From: Treponema primitia ZAS-2
GTDB lineage: Bacteria; Spirochaetota; Spirochaetia; Treponematales; Breznakiellaceae
DNA: 64,000 nt
NCBI RefSeq assembly: GCF_000214375.1
Contig: NC_015578.1
Coordinates: 930,001 to 994,000, forward strand
Direction: 5' to 3'
Part shown: piece by piece, positions 8,326 through 15,770 of the stretch
Position numbering within the stretch: position 1 is the first letter of the stretch
How the letters are laid out: each line of letters opens with the position of its first letter
Notes under the pieces: model-generated
Seen by the model: only the letters and a program-made list of their open reading frames with translations
Database searches by the model: none
What the model was told of the DNA's origin: nothing
Position numbers and translations under genes: made by a program

Positions 8326-9712
8326 CTTTGATGATCCTCTCAGCTTCTTCCAGTGATATATTCCGTTCCCGGGCCAGAGCGGCACGGTCTTCAAATTCTA
8401 CCTTTGAGCGCAGCTTTTCTGCGCCGTAAAAAACTGTTTTTCGCCGGGCGTTTCCCAGGTCCGGGCCAAGCTGGTCCTCTTCCCGGCGGAGGGAAAGCCG
8501 TCTGACCGGGGTTTCCCGGAACCCGATGGTGGTGGATTTACGGAACAGGGTTTCCCTGAGAGGGTTGAGCTTTTCCGGGCCGGTCAAAACCGAAACAATG
8601 GTCCCGGGCCGGGACTTTTTCATCACGCAGGGGGTGAAGGTTACATCCAGTGCACCGGCAGCAAAGAGGCTCTCCATGAGGAAGCCCAGGGCTTCGCCGC
8701 TCATGTCGTCGATGTTAGCCTCCATGAGGGTCAGTTCCTCGGTTTTCCAGGGCGCCGCCTCCGCATTTTGCAACGCAGTAATGGTGTTTTTGCCGGGATC
8801 CTCTTCCCTCAGGGAAATTCTGAGCAGGTTGGGCCGTTCCATTTTTCGGGTACCGATGCCGTAGCCGGTTTTGATTTCCCGGAAACTCCGGACATCCGTA
8901 AATTCATCCACCATGGAAGCCAGGATTGCCGCCCCGGTGGGGGTGGTCATTTCCTTATTGAAGCCCCCGGTTTTGACGGGCATTCCCCGGGTAAGGATCA
9001 CCGTGGCCGGGGCGGGTACCGGCAAAATCCCGTGGGCGCAGCGTACCGTGCCGCCCCCCAGTTCGACTTCCCCGCAGGTAACCCGGTCCGGCTTGATCAG
9101 GTCCAGGCATATTGCCGCGCCTACAATATCTATTATCGAATCCAGGGCGCCAACTTCGTGGAAGCTTACTTCTTCCACTGAGCGCCCATGTACCTGGGCT
9201 TCCGCTTCGGCAATACGGGTAAAAATGTCCAGGGCCCGCTTCTTTGCCCCTTCGCTCAGTGCGGAGCCCTGAATGATGGCCCGGATATCCTTCCAGGTCC
9301 TGCCGTGGCTGTGCTGGCCGCCCCCCCCATGGGTATGTTCCTGTGTAGGGTGAGGTACGTTAGTATGTGTATCGTCATGGGTATGCGAATGCGCGTCATT
9401 GTGAGTATGGTGATGGGTACCGTCATGTGTATGGGACTGTGCATCGCCATGTGTATGGGGTTGTGCACCGTCATGTGTATGGGAAGGTGCATCATCTTGG
9501 ACAAGGGGCGTTTCATCCCCAAGATCAACCACCGCATGGGTTCCGGAGATGCCTCCCCGCTGGTCCCGTTCAAAACGGAGTTCCCAGCCCTCAATGCCGA
9601 GCTTGCCCAGCTCTGTACGGAGCGCTTCTGGGTCGACCCCCAGGTCCATAAAGGCCCCCAGGGTCATATCCCCGGAAATACCGGCTGAACAGTCAAAATG
9701 AAGGGTTTTCAA
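8306..9712 (-). CDS. larC: Nickel insertion protein LarC with His-rich insert
   Basis: LarC is the CTP-dependent nickel cyclometallase that inserts Ni into the pincer cofactor. The N-terminus FDCSAGISGDM and the C-terminal SRPGTIVSVLTGP segment are typical. In Lactiplantibacillus LarC is made by a ribosomal frameshift between two ORFs; here it is one continuous 468-codon frame. Residues ~75-130 hold a low-complexity array of about eight HTHD/HTHG-like octapeptides, encoded by imperfect 24-bp repeats (about 9330-9500), a probable nickel store. It lies 9 bp after larE and overlaps larB. Confidence 0.93.
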   Translation of the reverse strand: MKTLHFDCSAGISGDMTLGAFMDLGVDPEALRTELGKLGIEGWELRFERDQRGGISGTHAVVDLGDETPLVQDDAPSHTHDGAQPHTHGDAQSHTHDGTHHHTHNDAHSHTHDDTHTNVPHPTQEHTHGGGGQHSHGRTWKDIRAIIQGSALSEGAKKRALDIFTRIAEAEAQVHGRSVEEVSFHEVGALDSIIDIVGAAICLDLIKPDRVTCGEVELGGGTVRCAHGILPVPAPATVILTRGMPVKTGGFNKEMTTPTGAAILASMVDEFTDVRSFREIKTGYGIGTRKMERPNLLRISLREEDPGKNTITALQNAEAAPWKTEELTLMEANIDDMSGEALGFLMESLFAAGALDVTFTPCVMKKSRPGTIVSVLTGPEKLNPLRETLFRKSTTIGFRETPVRRLSLRREEDQLGPDLGNARRKTVFYGAEKLRSKVEFEDRAALARERNISLEEAERIIKDGFAGK

Positions 9713-9721
9713 GGGTACTCC

Positions 9722-10564
9722 TTATGCCTGTACCTGGGCTATGGCCCGGTTCAGGTTTCCCATGACATAGCCCTCCAATTCTAGGGAAACATAGAGAAAA
9801 CCGTAAGATTTAAGGTCCCGGGAAATGCTGTCCAGGAGTTTTTCGTCAAAGAAACGGCGCCGTTCCTCCGGAGCCACCTCGATCCGGGCAGTATCCCCGT
9901 GGGACCGTACCCGAAACTGGCGGAATCCTGCTTCTTGCAGGCGTACTTCAGCCTTTTCTACCCGCGAAAGCTTGTCCCGGTCTATCCGCTCGCCGTAGGG
10001 GATCCGGGAGGCCAGACAGGCAAAGGCGGGCTTATCCCAGGTGGGCAGATCAAAACGCTTGGACAGGTCCCGGATTTCCTGCTTTCTGAGCCCCGCTTCC
10101 CGCAGGGGGCTGAAAATCTGAAGCTCCGACAGGGCCTTAAGCCCCGGCCGGTAATCCCCCAGATCATCCAGATTTGATCCGTCAAGAACCGTGTTGATCC
10201 CCCGCTTTTTCGCTTCCTGGAGGATATTGCCGAATTCTATCTTCTTGCAATAGTAGCAGCGCTCCTTAGGGTTCGCCGCCACCTCCTCATCGATCTCAGA
10301 TTCTTCTATTAGTATATGTTCAATCCCGACCTTTCCGGCCACCAATGTCGCCCCGTCGATTTCGCTCTTAGGAAGCATAGGGGATACCACAGTGATAGCG
10401 ATTGCCCGCTTTCCCAGGGCTGCGGTTGCTGCGTGGCAGAGGAAGGAACTGTCCACCCCGCCTGAAAAGGCCACCGCCACGGCGCCTTTTGCGGCGATCA
10501 TGGATAGGAGATCCGCGTATTTTTCATCCAGGGTTTTTTGAGATTCGGCCATAGTAATGCTCAT
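9722..10564 (-). CDS. larE: ATP-dependent sulfur transferase LarE, three-cysteine type
   Basis: LarE adds the two sulfurs of the pincer nucleotide. A PP-loop FSGGVDSS (about residues 33-40) adenylates the substrate. Cys183 in ACLASRIPYG corresponds to the sulfur-donating Cys of Lactiplantibacillus LarE. Cys103 and Cys106 (CYYC) are extra; together they match the three-cysteine LarE class reported to hold an Fe-S cluster and work catalytically instead of sacrificially. It is the first gene of larECB. No SD is visible; the ATG lies 6 nt after a candidate -10. No larA is present in the window. Confidence 0.92.
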   Translation of the reverse strand: MSITMAESQKTLDEKYADLLSMIAAKGAVAVAFSGGVDSSFLCHAATAALGKRAIAITVVSPMLPKSEIDGATLVAGKVGIEHILIEESEIDEEVAANPKERCYYCKKIEFGNILQEAKKRGINTVLDGSNLDDLGDYRPGLKALSELQIFSPLREAGLRKQEIRDLSKRFDLPTWDKPAFACLASRIPYGERIDRDKLSRVEKAEVRLQEAGFRQFRVRSHGDTARIEVAPEERRRFFDEKLLDSISRDLKSYGFLYVSLELEGYVMGNLNRAIAQVQA

Positions 10565-10570
10565 GTATTG

Positions 10571-10599
10571 GTAATAGCATTTTTATGGGATACCGTCAA
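10571..10599 (-). promoter_or_regulatory. Promoter of larECB, possibly giving a leaderless mRNA
   Basis: On the minus strand TTGACG (10599-10594), 17 bp, TATTAC (10576-10571). The larE ATG begins at 10564, so the expected transcription start coincides with the start codon. Confidence 0.5.
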
Positions 10600-10655
10600 T
10601 GAAAACTGTCCGTGTATAGCAATTCAGTTTATGATAGCTGTGTGGGGTAGTGACC

Positions 10656-10798
10656 GGGCGGGGTGGGGATTTCCCCCCTCCCCCTAACCTGTAGAATCCG
10701 CCTCCGTCAGCCCGCTACGCGGTCTGCTACGGCGGGGAATTCCAGAAAGAACCCACTTGCGTGGGGGAGGGGGGAGAGGGGAAATCCCCACCCCGCCC
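10656..10798 (+). repeat. Covarying hairpin repeat, copy A
   Basis: The outer arms (GGGCGGGGTGGGGATTTCCC against GGGAAATCCCCACCCCGCCC) are complementary over ~20 bp and more. The core contains TAACCTGTAGAATCCGCC, a TCCGTCAGC / GCTACGG inner stem with a CCCGCTACGCGG tip, and GGGGAATTCC. Unlike other copies it has an added small hairpin (CCCACTTGCGTGGG) in the 3' side. Confidence 0.85.
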
Positions 10799-10979
10799 TG
10801 CCTTTATCCTCATATAGGTACCTAAAAGCGGTTGCTATGCACAATCGCATGGAATGCCTGTTTTTCCAATGTTGACTTAAGGCGCCGTGGTTGGAGGGAT
10901 TGTCCGCCTGTCGCCTTTAGCCCAAGAGGTTGTTAAACACAATGGACAGAAGGCCTGTTTTCTCAATATTGACCCAAGG

Positions 10980-11108
10980 CTCCGGGAGGGGCGGGGATAC
11001 CTCTGGGGGCGTCTATGGAATTCCCCGCCGTAGCAGACCCGCGTAGCGGGGCTGACGGAGGCGGACTCAACATGTTAGCCCCCGGAGGTATCCCCGCCCC
11101 TCCCGGAG
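10980..11108 (-). repeat. Covarying hairpin repeat, copy B
   Basis: Outer arms CTCCGGGAGGGGCGGGGATA and TATCCCCGCCCCTCCCGGAG are perfectly complementary but differ in sequence from those of copy A. The core (GGAATTCCCCGCCGTAGCAG ... GCTGACGGAGGCGGACTC) is conserved, in reverse orientation relative to copy A. It ends 18 bp beyond the stop of the MFS gene and could also act as its terminator. Confidence 0.85.
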
Positions 11109-11126
11109 AATAGAGCCACCTATTGG

Positions 11127-12332
11127 TTAAACAGGTTTCTTAATAGTCGCCGCATACACCGAATTCAGTAACCCCAAAAAAGCCGAAATGGTAAAAAGCA
11201 CCTCGATACCCGTAACTTTCCAGATCCAGCCCCCCATAAGGGCGATAAAGATGCTGATCACGTGGTTTACGGATATCCCCGTGGAAAGGGTGGCGGTGAC
11301 TTCCTCCTGGCTGGAAGCGATATCCTGCACATAGACATTGGTTGCCATGCTGGCCAGGGAGATGATGGCGTCCAACACGTAGTTTGCGCAGACCACCATA
11401 AAGGCGATATCCCGGGGGAAGATCCGGTGGGCAAAACCGTAGAAGAAACAAACCACCACCAGGATCAGGGTGTCGCTGACCATGATGATTTTATACCCTA
11501 CCTTATCGATAAGTTTTCCGATCAGGGGGTTAAAGACGATGCCGAAGGCGGCGCTTACCGCCATGAGCAGGGAGATTACCGAGGCATCGGCGCCGTACTG
11601 GAGGATCAGCACATAGGGGGCAAAGGTGAGGAAGACCTGCTTCCGGGCGCCATAAAAGACCTCCAGCATATAGAACTTGGAGAATTTTTTGGCAAAGTAG
11701 AAACGCCGGCGCTGTACCTTTTCGGTGGATTCTTCCATGGGCAGCACAACCACCAGGGCGGCGGCCATAATGGCAAAGGATAGGGCAAAGACTACCCTGA
11801 AAAAGAGGCTATCGTTCCGGCTGTACCCCAGCTTGGCGAAGATGAAAAACAGGGCCGATACCAGGATGAACCCGGTGATCCTGCCTGCCTGATCCATGGC
11901 GCCGGTCACCCCCAGGGCCCTGCCCCCGGTTTCTTTTTTTGCCAGGTGCATTGATACGGTGCTCCGCAGGGGCAGGACAATGTGCTCCCCCATGCTGAAG
12001 AGGACCATGACAATTATCACCTGGACCTTTCCGGTTCCCACCAGGAGGAAGCTCCCCAGCCCGACAGTCAGGAATATAACCCCGATCTTGAACACCCGGT
12101 TTTCCGAAAGCCGGTACATCAGGGCAAAGATCAGTACCACCAAAAGCCCGGGGATTTCCCGGAAAAATTCCACCACCCCCCGTTCAAAGCTGGTAATGTG
12201 GACCAGTTCCGCCAGGTAATTATCCTGTATACCCCGGTACAAGCCATAGGCAATACCATATAACAGGATAACCGAAAGAAACCGGGTGTATTTAACCCCG
12301 GGACGATAAATATCTTTGAAGGATAGTTTCAT
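11127..12332 (-). CDS. Major facilitator superfamily transporter
   Basis: The 401-residue protein has 12 predicted membrane segments in two halves separated by a basic loop (EKVQRRRFYFAKKFSKF near residue 205). The substrate cannot be told from sequence. Its ATG overlaps the last base of the upstream stop (TAATG), so it is translated with the DUF3842 gene and the nitroreductase gene as one operon. Hairpin repeat B follows its stop. Confidence 0.85.
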   Translation of the reverse strand: MKLSFKDIYRPGVKYTRFLSVILLYGIAYGLYRGIQDNYLAELVHITSFERGVVEFFREIPGLLVVLIFALMYRLSENRVFKIGVIFLTVGLGSFLLVGTGKVQVIIVMVLFSMGEHIVLPLRSTVSMHLAKKETGGRALGVTGAMDQAGRITGFILVSALFFIFAKLGYSRNDSLFFRVVFALSFAIMAAALVVVLPMEESTEKVQRRRFYFAKKFSKFYMLEVFYGARKQVFLTFAPYVLILQYGADASVISLLMAVSAAFGIVFNPLIGKLIDKVGYKIIMVSDTLILVVVCFFYGFAHRIFPRDIAFMVVCANYVLDAIISLASMATNVYVQDIASSQEEVTATLSTGISVNHVISIFIALMGGWIWKVTGIEVLFTISAFLGLLNSVYAATIKKPV

Positions 12333-12793
12333 TATTTTGAACCTTTTGTTGCAATTTTTTCTGCCTGGCCCATCTTTTCTTTGAGTATTTCTACGGCCTT
12401 CTCCACCATCTTCCCCAGGGGCATTGGATCAAAGCCTGCCAGGGTAAAATGATCCTGCTGGATGGGGATCAGTATCCGTTCCCCCGGAGCGGCGAGCACC
12501 GCCTGGGCCATGGCGGGGCTTATCTCCCCCATGAGGCTGTTTGCCAGCACTATCCCGATAGGGCCCAGGATGAACTCCCCCATGCCCACGGAAACCTTCA
12601 CCGCATTTTCTCCGGTGGCCCCCCGGTGCGCCCCGGCCTTTACCATCCGTTCCGTGGCGGTGGAATTGGTTCCCAGGGCTACGATATCCCACTGCCCGGG
12701 CCAGTCCCGGTCAATGAGCTCCCGTATCTTACCGATGAGCTGCACCCCGATGCCGCCTCCCATGCCGTCTACAATGACAATGATGCGCTTCAT
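12332..12793 (-). CDS. DUF3842 family protein
   Basis: The 153-residue protein begins MKRIIVIVDGMGGGIGVQLI, a glycine-rich nucleotide-binding-like turn, and has conserved ALGTNSTATERMVKAGA and GPIGIVLANSLMGEI segments. These match my memory of DUF3842, a family common in firmicutes and spirochaetes with no known function. The ATG at 12793 sits 1 bp after the nitroreductase stop. Later residues (ERILIPIQQDHFTLAGF) suggest a small soluble sensor or enzyme domain. Function unknown. Confidence 0.75.
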   Translation of the reverse strand: MKRIIVIVDGMGGGIGVQLIGKIRELIDRDWPGQWDIVALGTNSTATERMVKAGAHRGATGENAVKVSVGMGEFILGPIGIVLANSLMGEISPAMAQAVLAAPGERILIPIQQDHFTLAGFDPMPLGKMVEKAVEILKEKMGQAEKIATKGSK

Positions 12794-12794
12794 G

Positions 12795-13319
12795 CTATTT
12801 TTGCGTTCCATAGACACCGTAATGGACCCGCCGGGGATCAAAACGGTCCGCCCCGTCCGCCTTTTTGGCGGGATACCCCAGGGGGATCACCGAAAAGGGC
12901 AGCACCGTAGGCGGAAACTTGAAACGATCCGCAAAGGCGCGGACCCGGTCCTTGTCCGGGTACCAGCCCAGCCATACCCCGCCCAGCCCTTCTTCGACAA
13001 TTTGGAGGAGTATGTTCTCCGTAACCGCCGAAAGGTCCTGGACCCACCAGGTATCCTCGGGGTTTTCAACGCCCCCCAGGTCCAGGTTGACGCAAACCCC
13101 GATGATCGCAGCGGCGGAGGCGGCCATCTTGGCGTAGGGGCTCATCCCGGCAATAGCCTGCCGATCCGCTTCCCCGGTAATGACGATAAACTCCCAGGGC
13201 CGCCGGTTATGGGCCGAGGGGGCCTCCATTCCAGCTCTGAGTATACGCTCTATCTTGTCATCTTCCACCGGCTTAGGAAGAAAACTCCGTACCGACCGGC
13301 GCTGAAAAATTGAGGACAT
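12795..13319 (-). CDS. Nitroreductase-family flavoprotein
   Basis: The 174-residue protein is a short FMN-dependent nitroreductase-like NAD(P)H oxidoreductase. It has RRSVRSFLPKPVEDDKIERI at the N-terminus, PSAHNRRPWEFIVIT (FMN-phosphate region) and EEGLGGVWLGWYPDKDRV in the second half. The ATG at 13319 has AAGGGGG upstream. It is first in the operon with DUF3842 and the MFS gene, and is divergent from the his operon. The physiological electron acceptor is unknown. Confidence 0.88.
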   Translation of the reverse strand: MSSIFQRRSVRSFLPKPVEDDKIERILRAGMEAPSAHNRRPWEFIVITGEADRQAIAGMSPYAKMAASAAAIIGVCVNLDLGGVENPEDTWWVQDLSAVTENILLQIVEEGLGGVWLGWYPDKDRVRAFADRFKFPPTVLPFSVIPLGYPAKKADGADRFDPRRVHYGVYGTQK

Positions 13320-13389
13320 GGTTACCCCCTTGTGGTTATACTATTTAAGCATAAAGAAGGGAATTTCTCTAGTCCCGCCTTTCGTTTAC

Positions 13390-13418
13390 TTGACAGTTTT
13401 TATCCTTTCAGCTACCCT
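13390..13418 (+). promoter_or_regulatory. Promoter of the his operon
   Basis: TTGACA (13390-13395), a 17-bp spacer and TACCCT (13413-13418). The expected start of transcription falls on or next to the leader-peptide ATG at 13425, which has no Shine-Dalgarno sequence. Confidence 0.6.
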
Positions 13419-13424
13419 TTCCCA

Positions 13425-13508
13425 ATGAACCGGATTTTCGCGGCCCTGGGCCATCACCACCATCATGGATACTCTTTGCCCCCGGAATCCGGCGGCTTCG
13501 CAAGGTAG
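13425..13508 (+). CDS. hisL: his operon leader peptide
   Basis: A 27-codon ORF (MNRIFAALG, then HHHHH, GYSLPPESGGFAR) has five consecutive His codons (CAT CAC CAC CAT CAT, 13452-13466). It sits between the his promoter and a strong terminator just before hisG. This is the classical architecture of amino-acid-starvation attenuation: ribosomes stall at the His codons when His-tRNA is scarce. It is too short for standard gene calling. Confidence 0.85.
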   Translation: MNRIFAALGHHHHHGYSLPPESGGFAR

Positions 13509-13571
13509 CTTGCGGAGACGTTTTAAGCGGTATTTTGACCGTGGATTCTCCGGAGTCCACGGTTTTTTTTT
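13482..13571 (+). terminator. his attenuator: antiterminator and intrinsic terminator
   Basis: The terminator is CCGTGGA / TCCACGG (13539-13562) followed by nine T residues (13563-13571), ending 10 nt before hisG. A competing arm CCGGAATCC (13482-13490) can pair with GGATTCTCCGG (13543-13553, with a 2-nt bulge), destroying the terminator. The competing arm lies 16 nt after the His codons: exposed when the ribosome stalls there, covered when it reaches the stop at 13508. A CGCAAG/CTTGCG hairpin lies between. Confidence 0.85.
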
Positions 13572-13581
13572 GGAGAAACGA

Positions 13582-14436
13582 ATGGAAAAACTGAGGATAC
13601 TGATCCCTAAGGGACGGATTTTTGACAATGTGGCGCGGCTCTTTTCCGAGGCGGGGTTTCCCATATCCCTGGCGGACCGGACTTACCGGCCGATTATCGG
13701 CGCGGACTGGCTGGATGCCAAGATCATGAAGCCCCAGAATGTGGGTGAACTGCTGGAACTGGGGAGCCATGATGCGGGGTTTACGGGCATCGACTGGATC
13801 AGGGAAAGCGGCGCCGATGTGGTGGAGCTGTTGGACCTGGGTATGGACAAGGTCCGCATTGTGGCGGCGGCGCCTGCCGGCATGGATGAGGGGGCGCTCA
13901 GAGCAAAGAAGCTGGTGGCGGCCACGGAATACGTGAACCTTGCCGGGGAATGGCTCAAACAGCAGGGCTACCAATACCGCATACTCCGTACCTATGGCGC
14001 TACCGAGGTTTTTCCCCCCGACGATGCGGACATGATCATCGACAATACTTCCTCGGGGCAAACCCTGAAGGATAACGGCCTGCGTATCGTTGCGGTGATC
14101 CTGGAATCCTCCACCCGCTTTGTGGCGTCCAGGGCGGCCATGGCTGACCCGGAGAAACGGCGGCGTATTGAGGAACTGGCCATGCTCTTTAAGGCGGTCC
14201 TGGACGGCCGGGACCGGGTGATGCTGGAAATGAACATCCCCAAGGACCGGTTTGCAGAAATTGTAGCCGGGCTTCCGGCCATGAAAAGCCCCACGGTTGC
14301 GCCCCTTTATGGGGACGAGGGCTATGCGGTGAAGATCGCGGTGAAGAAGCACGAGGTCCCGGATCTCATCCCCCGTTTAAAGAAACTCGGCGCAGGGGAT
14401 ATTGTGGAGTACGATTTGCGGAAGGTGGTTCCTTGA
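13582..14436 (+). CDS. hisG: ATP phosphoribosyltransferase, long form
   Basis: HisG catalyses the first step of histidine synthesis, ATP plus PRPP to phosphoribosyl-ATP. The 284-residue protein starts at MEKLRILIPKGRIF, with GGAG 8 nt before the ATG; upstream in-frame starts fall inside the attenuator. ADMIIDNTSSGQTLKDNGL is the PRPP-binding region, and the C-terminal ~75 residues (SPTVAPLYGDEGYAVKIAVK) form the ACT-like regulatory domain of the long form, which needs no HisZ and is feedback-inhibited by histidine. First structural gene of the operon. Confidence 0.95.
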   Translation: MEKLRILIPKGRIFDNVARLFSEAGFPISLADRTYRPIIGADWLDAKIMKPQNVGELLELGSHDAGFTGIDWIRESGADVVELLDLGMDKVRIVAAAPAGMDEGALRAKKLVAATEYVNLAGEWLKQQGYQYRILRTYGATEVFPPDDADMIIDNTSSGQTLKDNGLRIVAVILESSTRFVASRAAMADPEKRRRIEELAMLFKAVLDGRDRVMLEMNIPKDRFAEIVAGLPAMKSPTVAPLYGDEGYAVKIAVKKHEVPDLIPRLKKLGAGDIVEYDLRKVVP

Positions 14437-14473
14437 TAATGAGGAATTAGGAAGTAGTAATTAGGGGGCGGAT

Positions 14474-15100
14474 ATGGCGAGGATTGCTGAGATAACGAGG
14501 AAAACTAACGAGACGGATATTACCATAAAGTTGAACCTGGACGGGACCGGGGGGGCGCGGCTGAATTATCCTATAGGGTTTATGGGTCATATGCTCAATA
14601 CTTTTGCGCGGCACGGGCTTTTTGATCTGGAGGTCCGGGCTACGGGGGACCTGGAGGTGGATCAGCATCATCTGGTGGAGGACACAGGGATAGTGTTGGG
14701 CCAATGCTTCGCAAAAGCCCTGGGGGAGAAACGGGGGATACGGCGTGTGGGGAGCTGCCTCTACCCCATGGATGAAACCTTGGCCCGGGCTGCGGTGGAT
14801 ATTTCCGGGCGGCCCTTCCTGGTTTTTGATGCCCAGCTTTCCGGCATCCCCTTGGTGTCCGCGCCCTTGGGAGGCGGGGAGGGGACCGCCACCTTTCAGA
14901 CTGATACTGTAGAAGATTTCTGGCAGGGATTCAGCATTGCTGCGGGTTTCACCCTGCACCTGGATATACTTCGGGGCAGAAGCGATCACCACAAGATAGA
15001 AGCGCTGTTCAAAGCGGCAGCCCGGGCTTTCCGGGAGGCTGTGGAAATTGATCCCCGTTCAGCGGACAGTATTCCGTCCACAAAAGGGGTGCTGGTATGA
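14474..15100 (+). CDS. hisB: Imidazoleglycerol-phosphate dehydratase
   Basis: The 208-residue monofunctional HisB dehydrates imidazoleglycerol phosphate. The metal-binding His motifs are present: DQHHLVEDTG (about residues 70-80) and RGRSDHHKIEALFKA near the C-terminus, with GFMGHMLN earlier. It lacks the histidinol-phosphatase domain of the E. coli protein, and no other phosphatase for that step is in this operon. AGGGGG precedes the ATG. The short gap from hisG is made of purine-rich heptads. Confidence 0.95.
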   Translation: MARIAEITRKTNETDITIKLNLDGTGGARLNYPIGFMGHMLNTFARHGLFDLEVRATGDLEVDQHHLVEDTGIVLGQCFAKALGEKRGIRRVGSCLYPMDETLARAAVDISGRPFLVFDAQLSGIPLVSAPLGGGEGTATFQTDTVEDFWQGFSIAAGFTLHLDILRGRSDHHKIEALFKAAARAFREAVEIDPRSADSIPSTKGVLV

Positions 15101-15113
15101 CCGGGAGGGCAGT

Positions 15114-15743
15114 ATGATTGGGGTGATTGATTACGGCGCAGGAAACCTGGGTTCGGTGATGAATGCCCTGAAGCGGATGGGCTGCGAGGCCGAATTTGTC
15201 CGGGGCCCCGAGGAGCTGTCCGGCGGGTCCGGGGCTAAAGCGCCTTACGAAAAGGTGCTCTTCCCCGGGGACGGCCACTTTGCTACCGCCATGGCTTCCC
15301 TGAAAAAATCCGGTTATGCTGCGGCGCTCCAGGAATGGATTCAGGCGGACAAGCCTTTCCTGGGCATCTGTATCGGCCTTCAGCTCCTGTTCGATAGTTC
15401 TGAGGAAGCGCCGCCTGTGGACGGCAAACCTGTGCGCGGCCTGGGCGTAATCCCCGGCACCGTAAAACGCTTCCCGGGCCGCAAGGTCCCCCAAATCGGC
15501 TGGAACCAGACCCAGGCCAGGCCCGCATCAAAACTGTTTCGGGGCTTGCCGGAAAATTCATTTTTTTACTATATACATTCGTATTATGTGGACCCGGTGG
15601 ATGAATCGGCAGCCGCCGCCTGGGCCGAATACTACCTGCGCTACTGCTCTGTGGTGGAGCGGGGTGCTTTGGCAGCGGTTCAGTTTCACCCGGAAAAGTC
15701 CGGGGCTCTGGGGCTGCAGGTTTTGGAGAACTGGGCGCGGTAG
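15114..15743 (+). CDS. hisH: Imidazole glycerol phosphate synthase, glutaminase subunit
   Basis: HisH releases ammonia from glutamine for HisF. The 209-residue class I amidotransferase starts at MIGVIDYGAGNLGSV; the nucleophile Cys is in FLGICIGLQLL, and the His-Glu pair in VQFHPEKSG. The start overlaps no other gene and lies 13 bp after hisB. HisF is encoded next but one step away, 27 bp downstream, as expected for the heterodimer. Confidence 0.95.
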   Translation: MIGVIDYGAGNLGSVMNALKRMGCEAEFVRGPEELSGGSGAKAPYEKVLFPGDGHFATAMASLKKSGYAAALQEWIQADKPFLGICIGLQLLFDSSEEAPPVDGKPVRGLGVIPGTVKRFPGRKVPQIGWNQTQARPASKLFRGLPENSFFYYIHSYYVDPVDESAAAAWAEYYLRYCSVVERGALAAVQFHPEKSGALGLQVLENWAR

Positions 15744-15770
15744 AAGAACTGTGCCGAAGAGGAGGACGAT

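Larger units (their letters stand above)
10617..11108 (+). repeat. Composite hairpin repeat element, copy 1
   Basis: A ~490-bp non-coding element fills the gap between the MFS gene stop and larE. Its order is: a left flank (ATAGCAATTCAGTTTATGAT, 10617-10636, continuing to GTGACC); hairpin A (10656-10798); a ~42-bp unit ending CCAATGTTGACTTAAGG (10841-10882); a second such unit (10937-10979); and hairpin B (10980-11108) in the opposite orientation. The same order occurs, reversed, at 24659-25225. No ORF in it has a convincing start or codon pattern. Confidence 0.85.

Noticed and set aside
9330-9500. Short repeats resembling a CRISPR array
   Set aside because: They are in-frame 24-bp repeats encoding HTH-rich peptides within larC, with no spacers of unique sequence.
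10663-10875. 70-codon ORF on the plus strand
   Set aside because: It spans hairpin repeat A and its flank, has no ribosome-binding site, and its composition is set by the palindrome.
12462-13313. Long open frame antisense to the nitroreductase and DUF3842 genes
   Set aside because: Both real genes on the minus strand have conserved motifs and SD sequences; the antisense frame has none.
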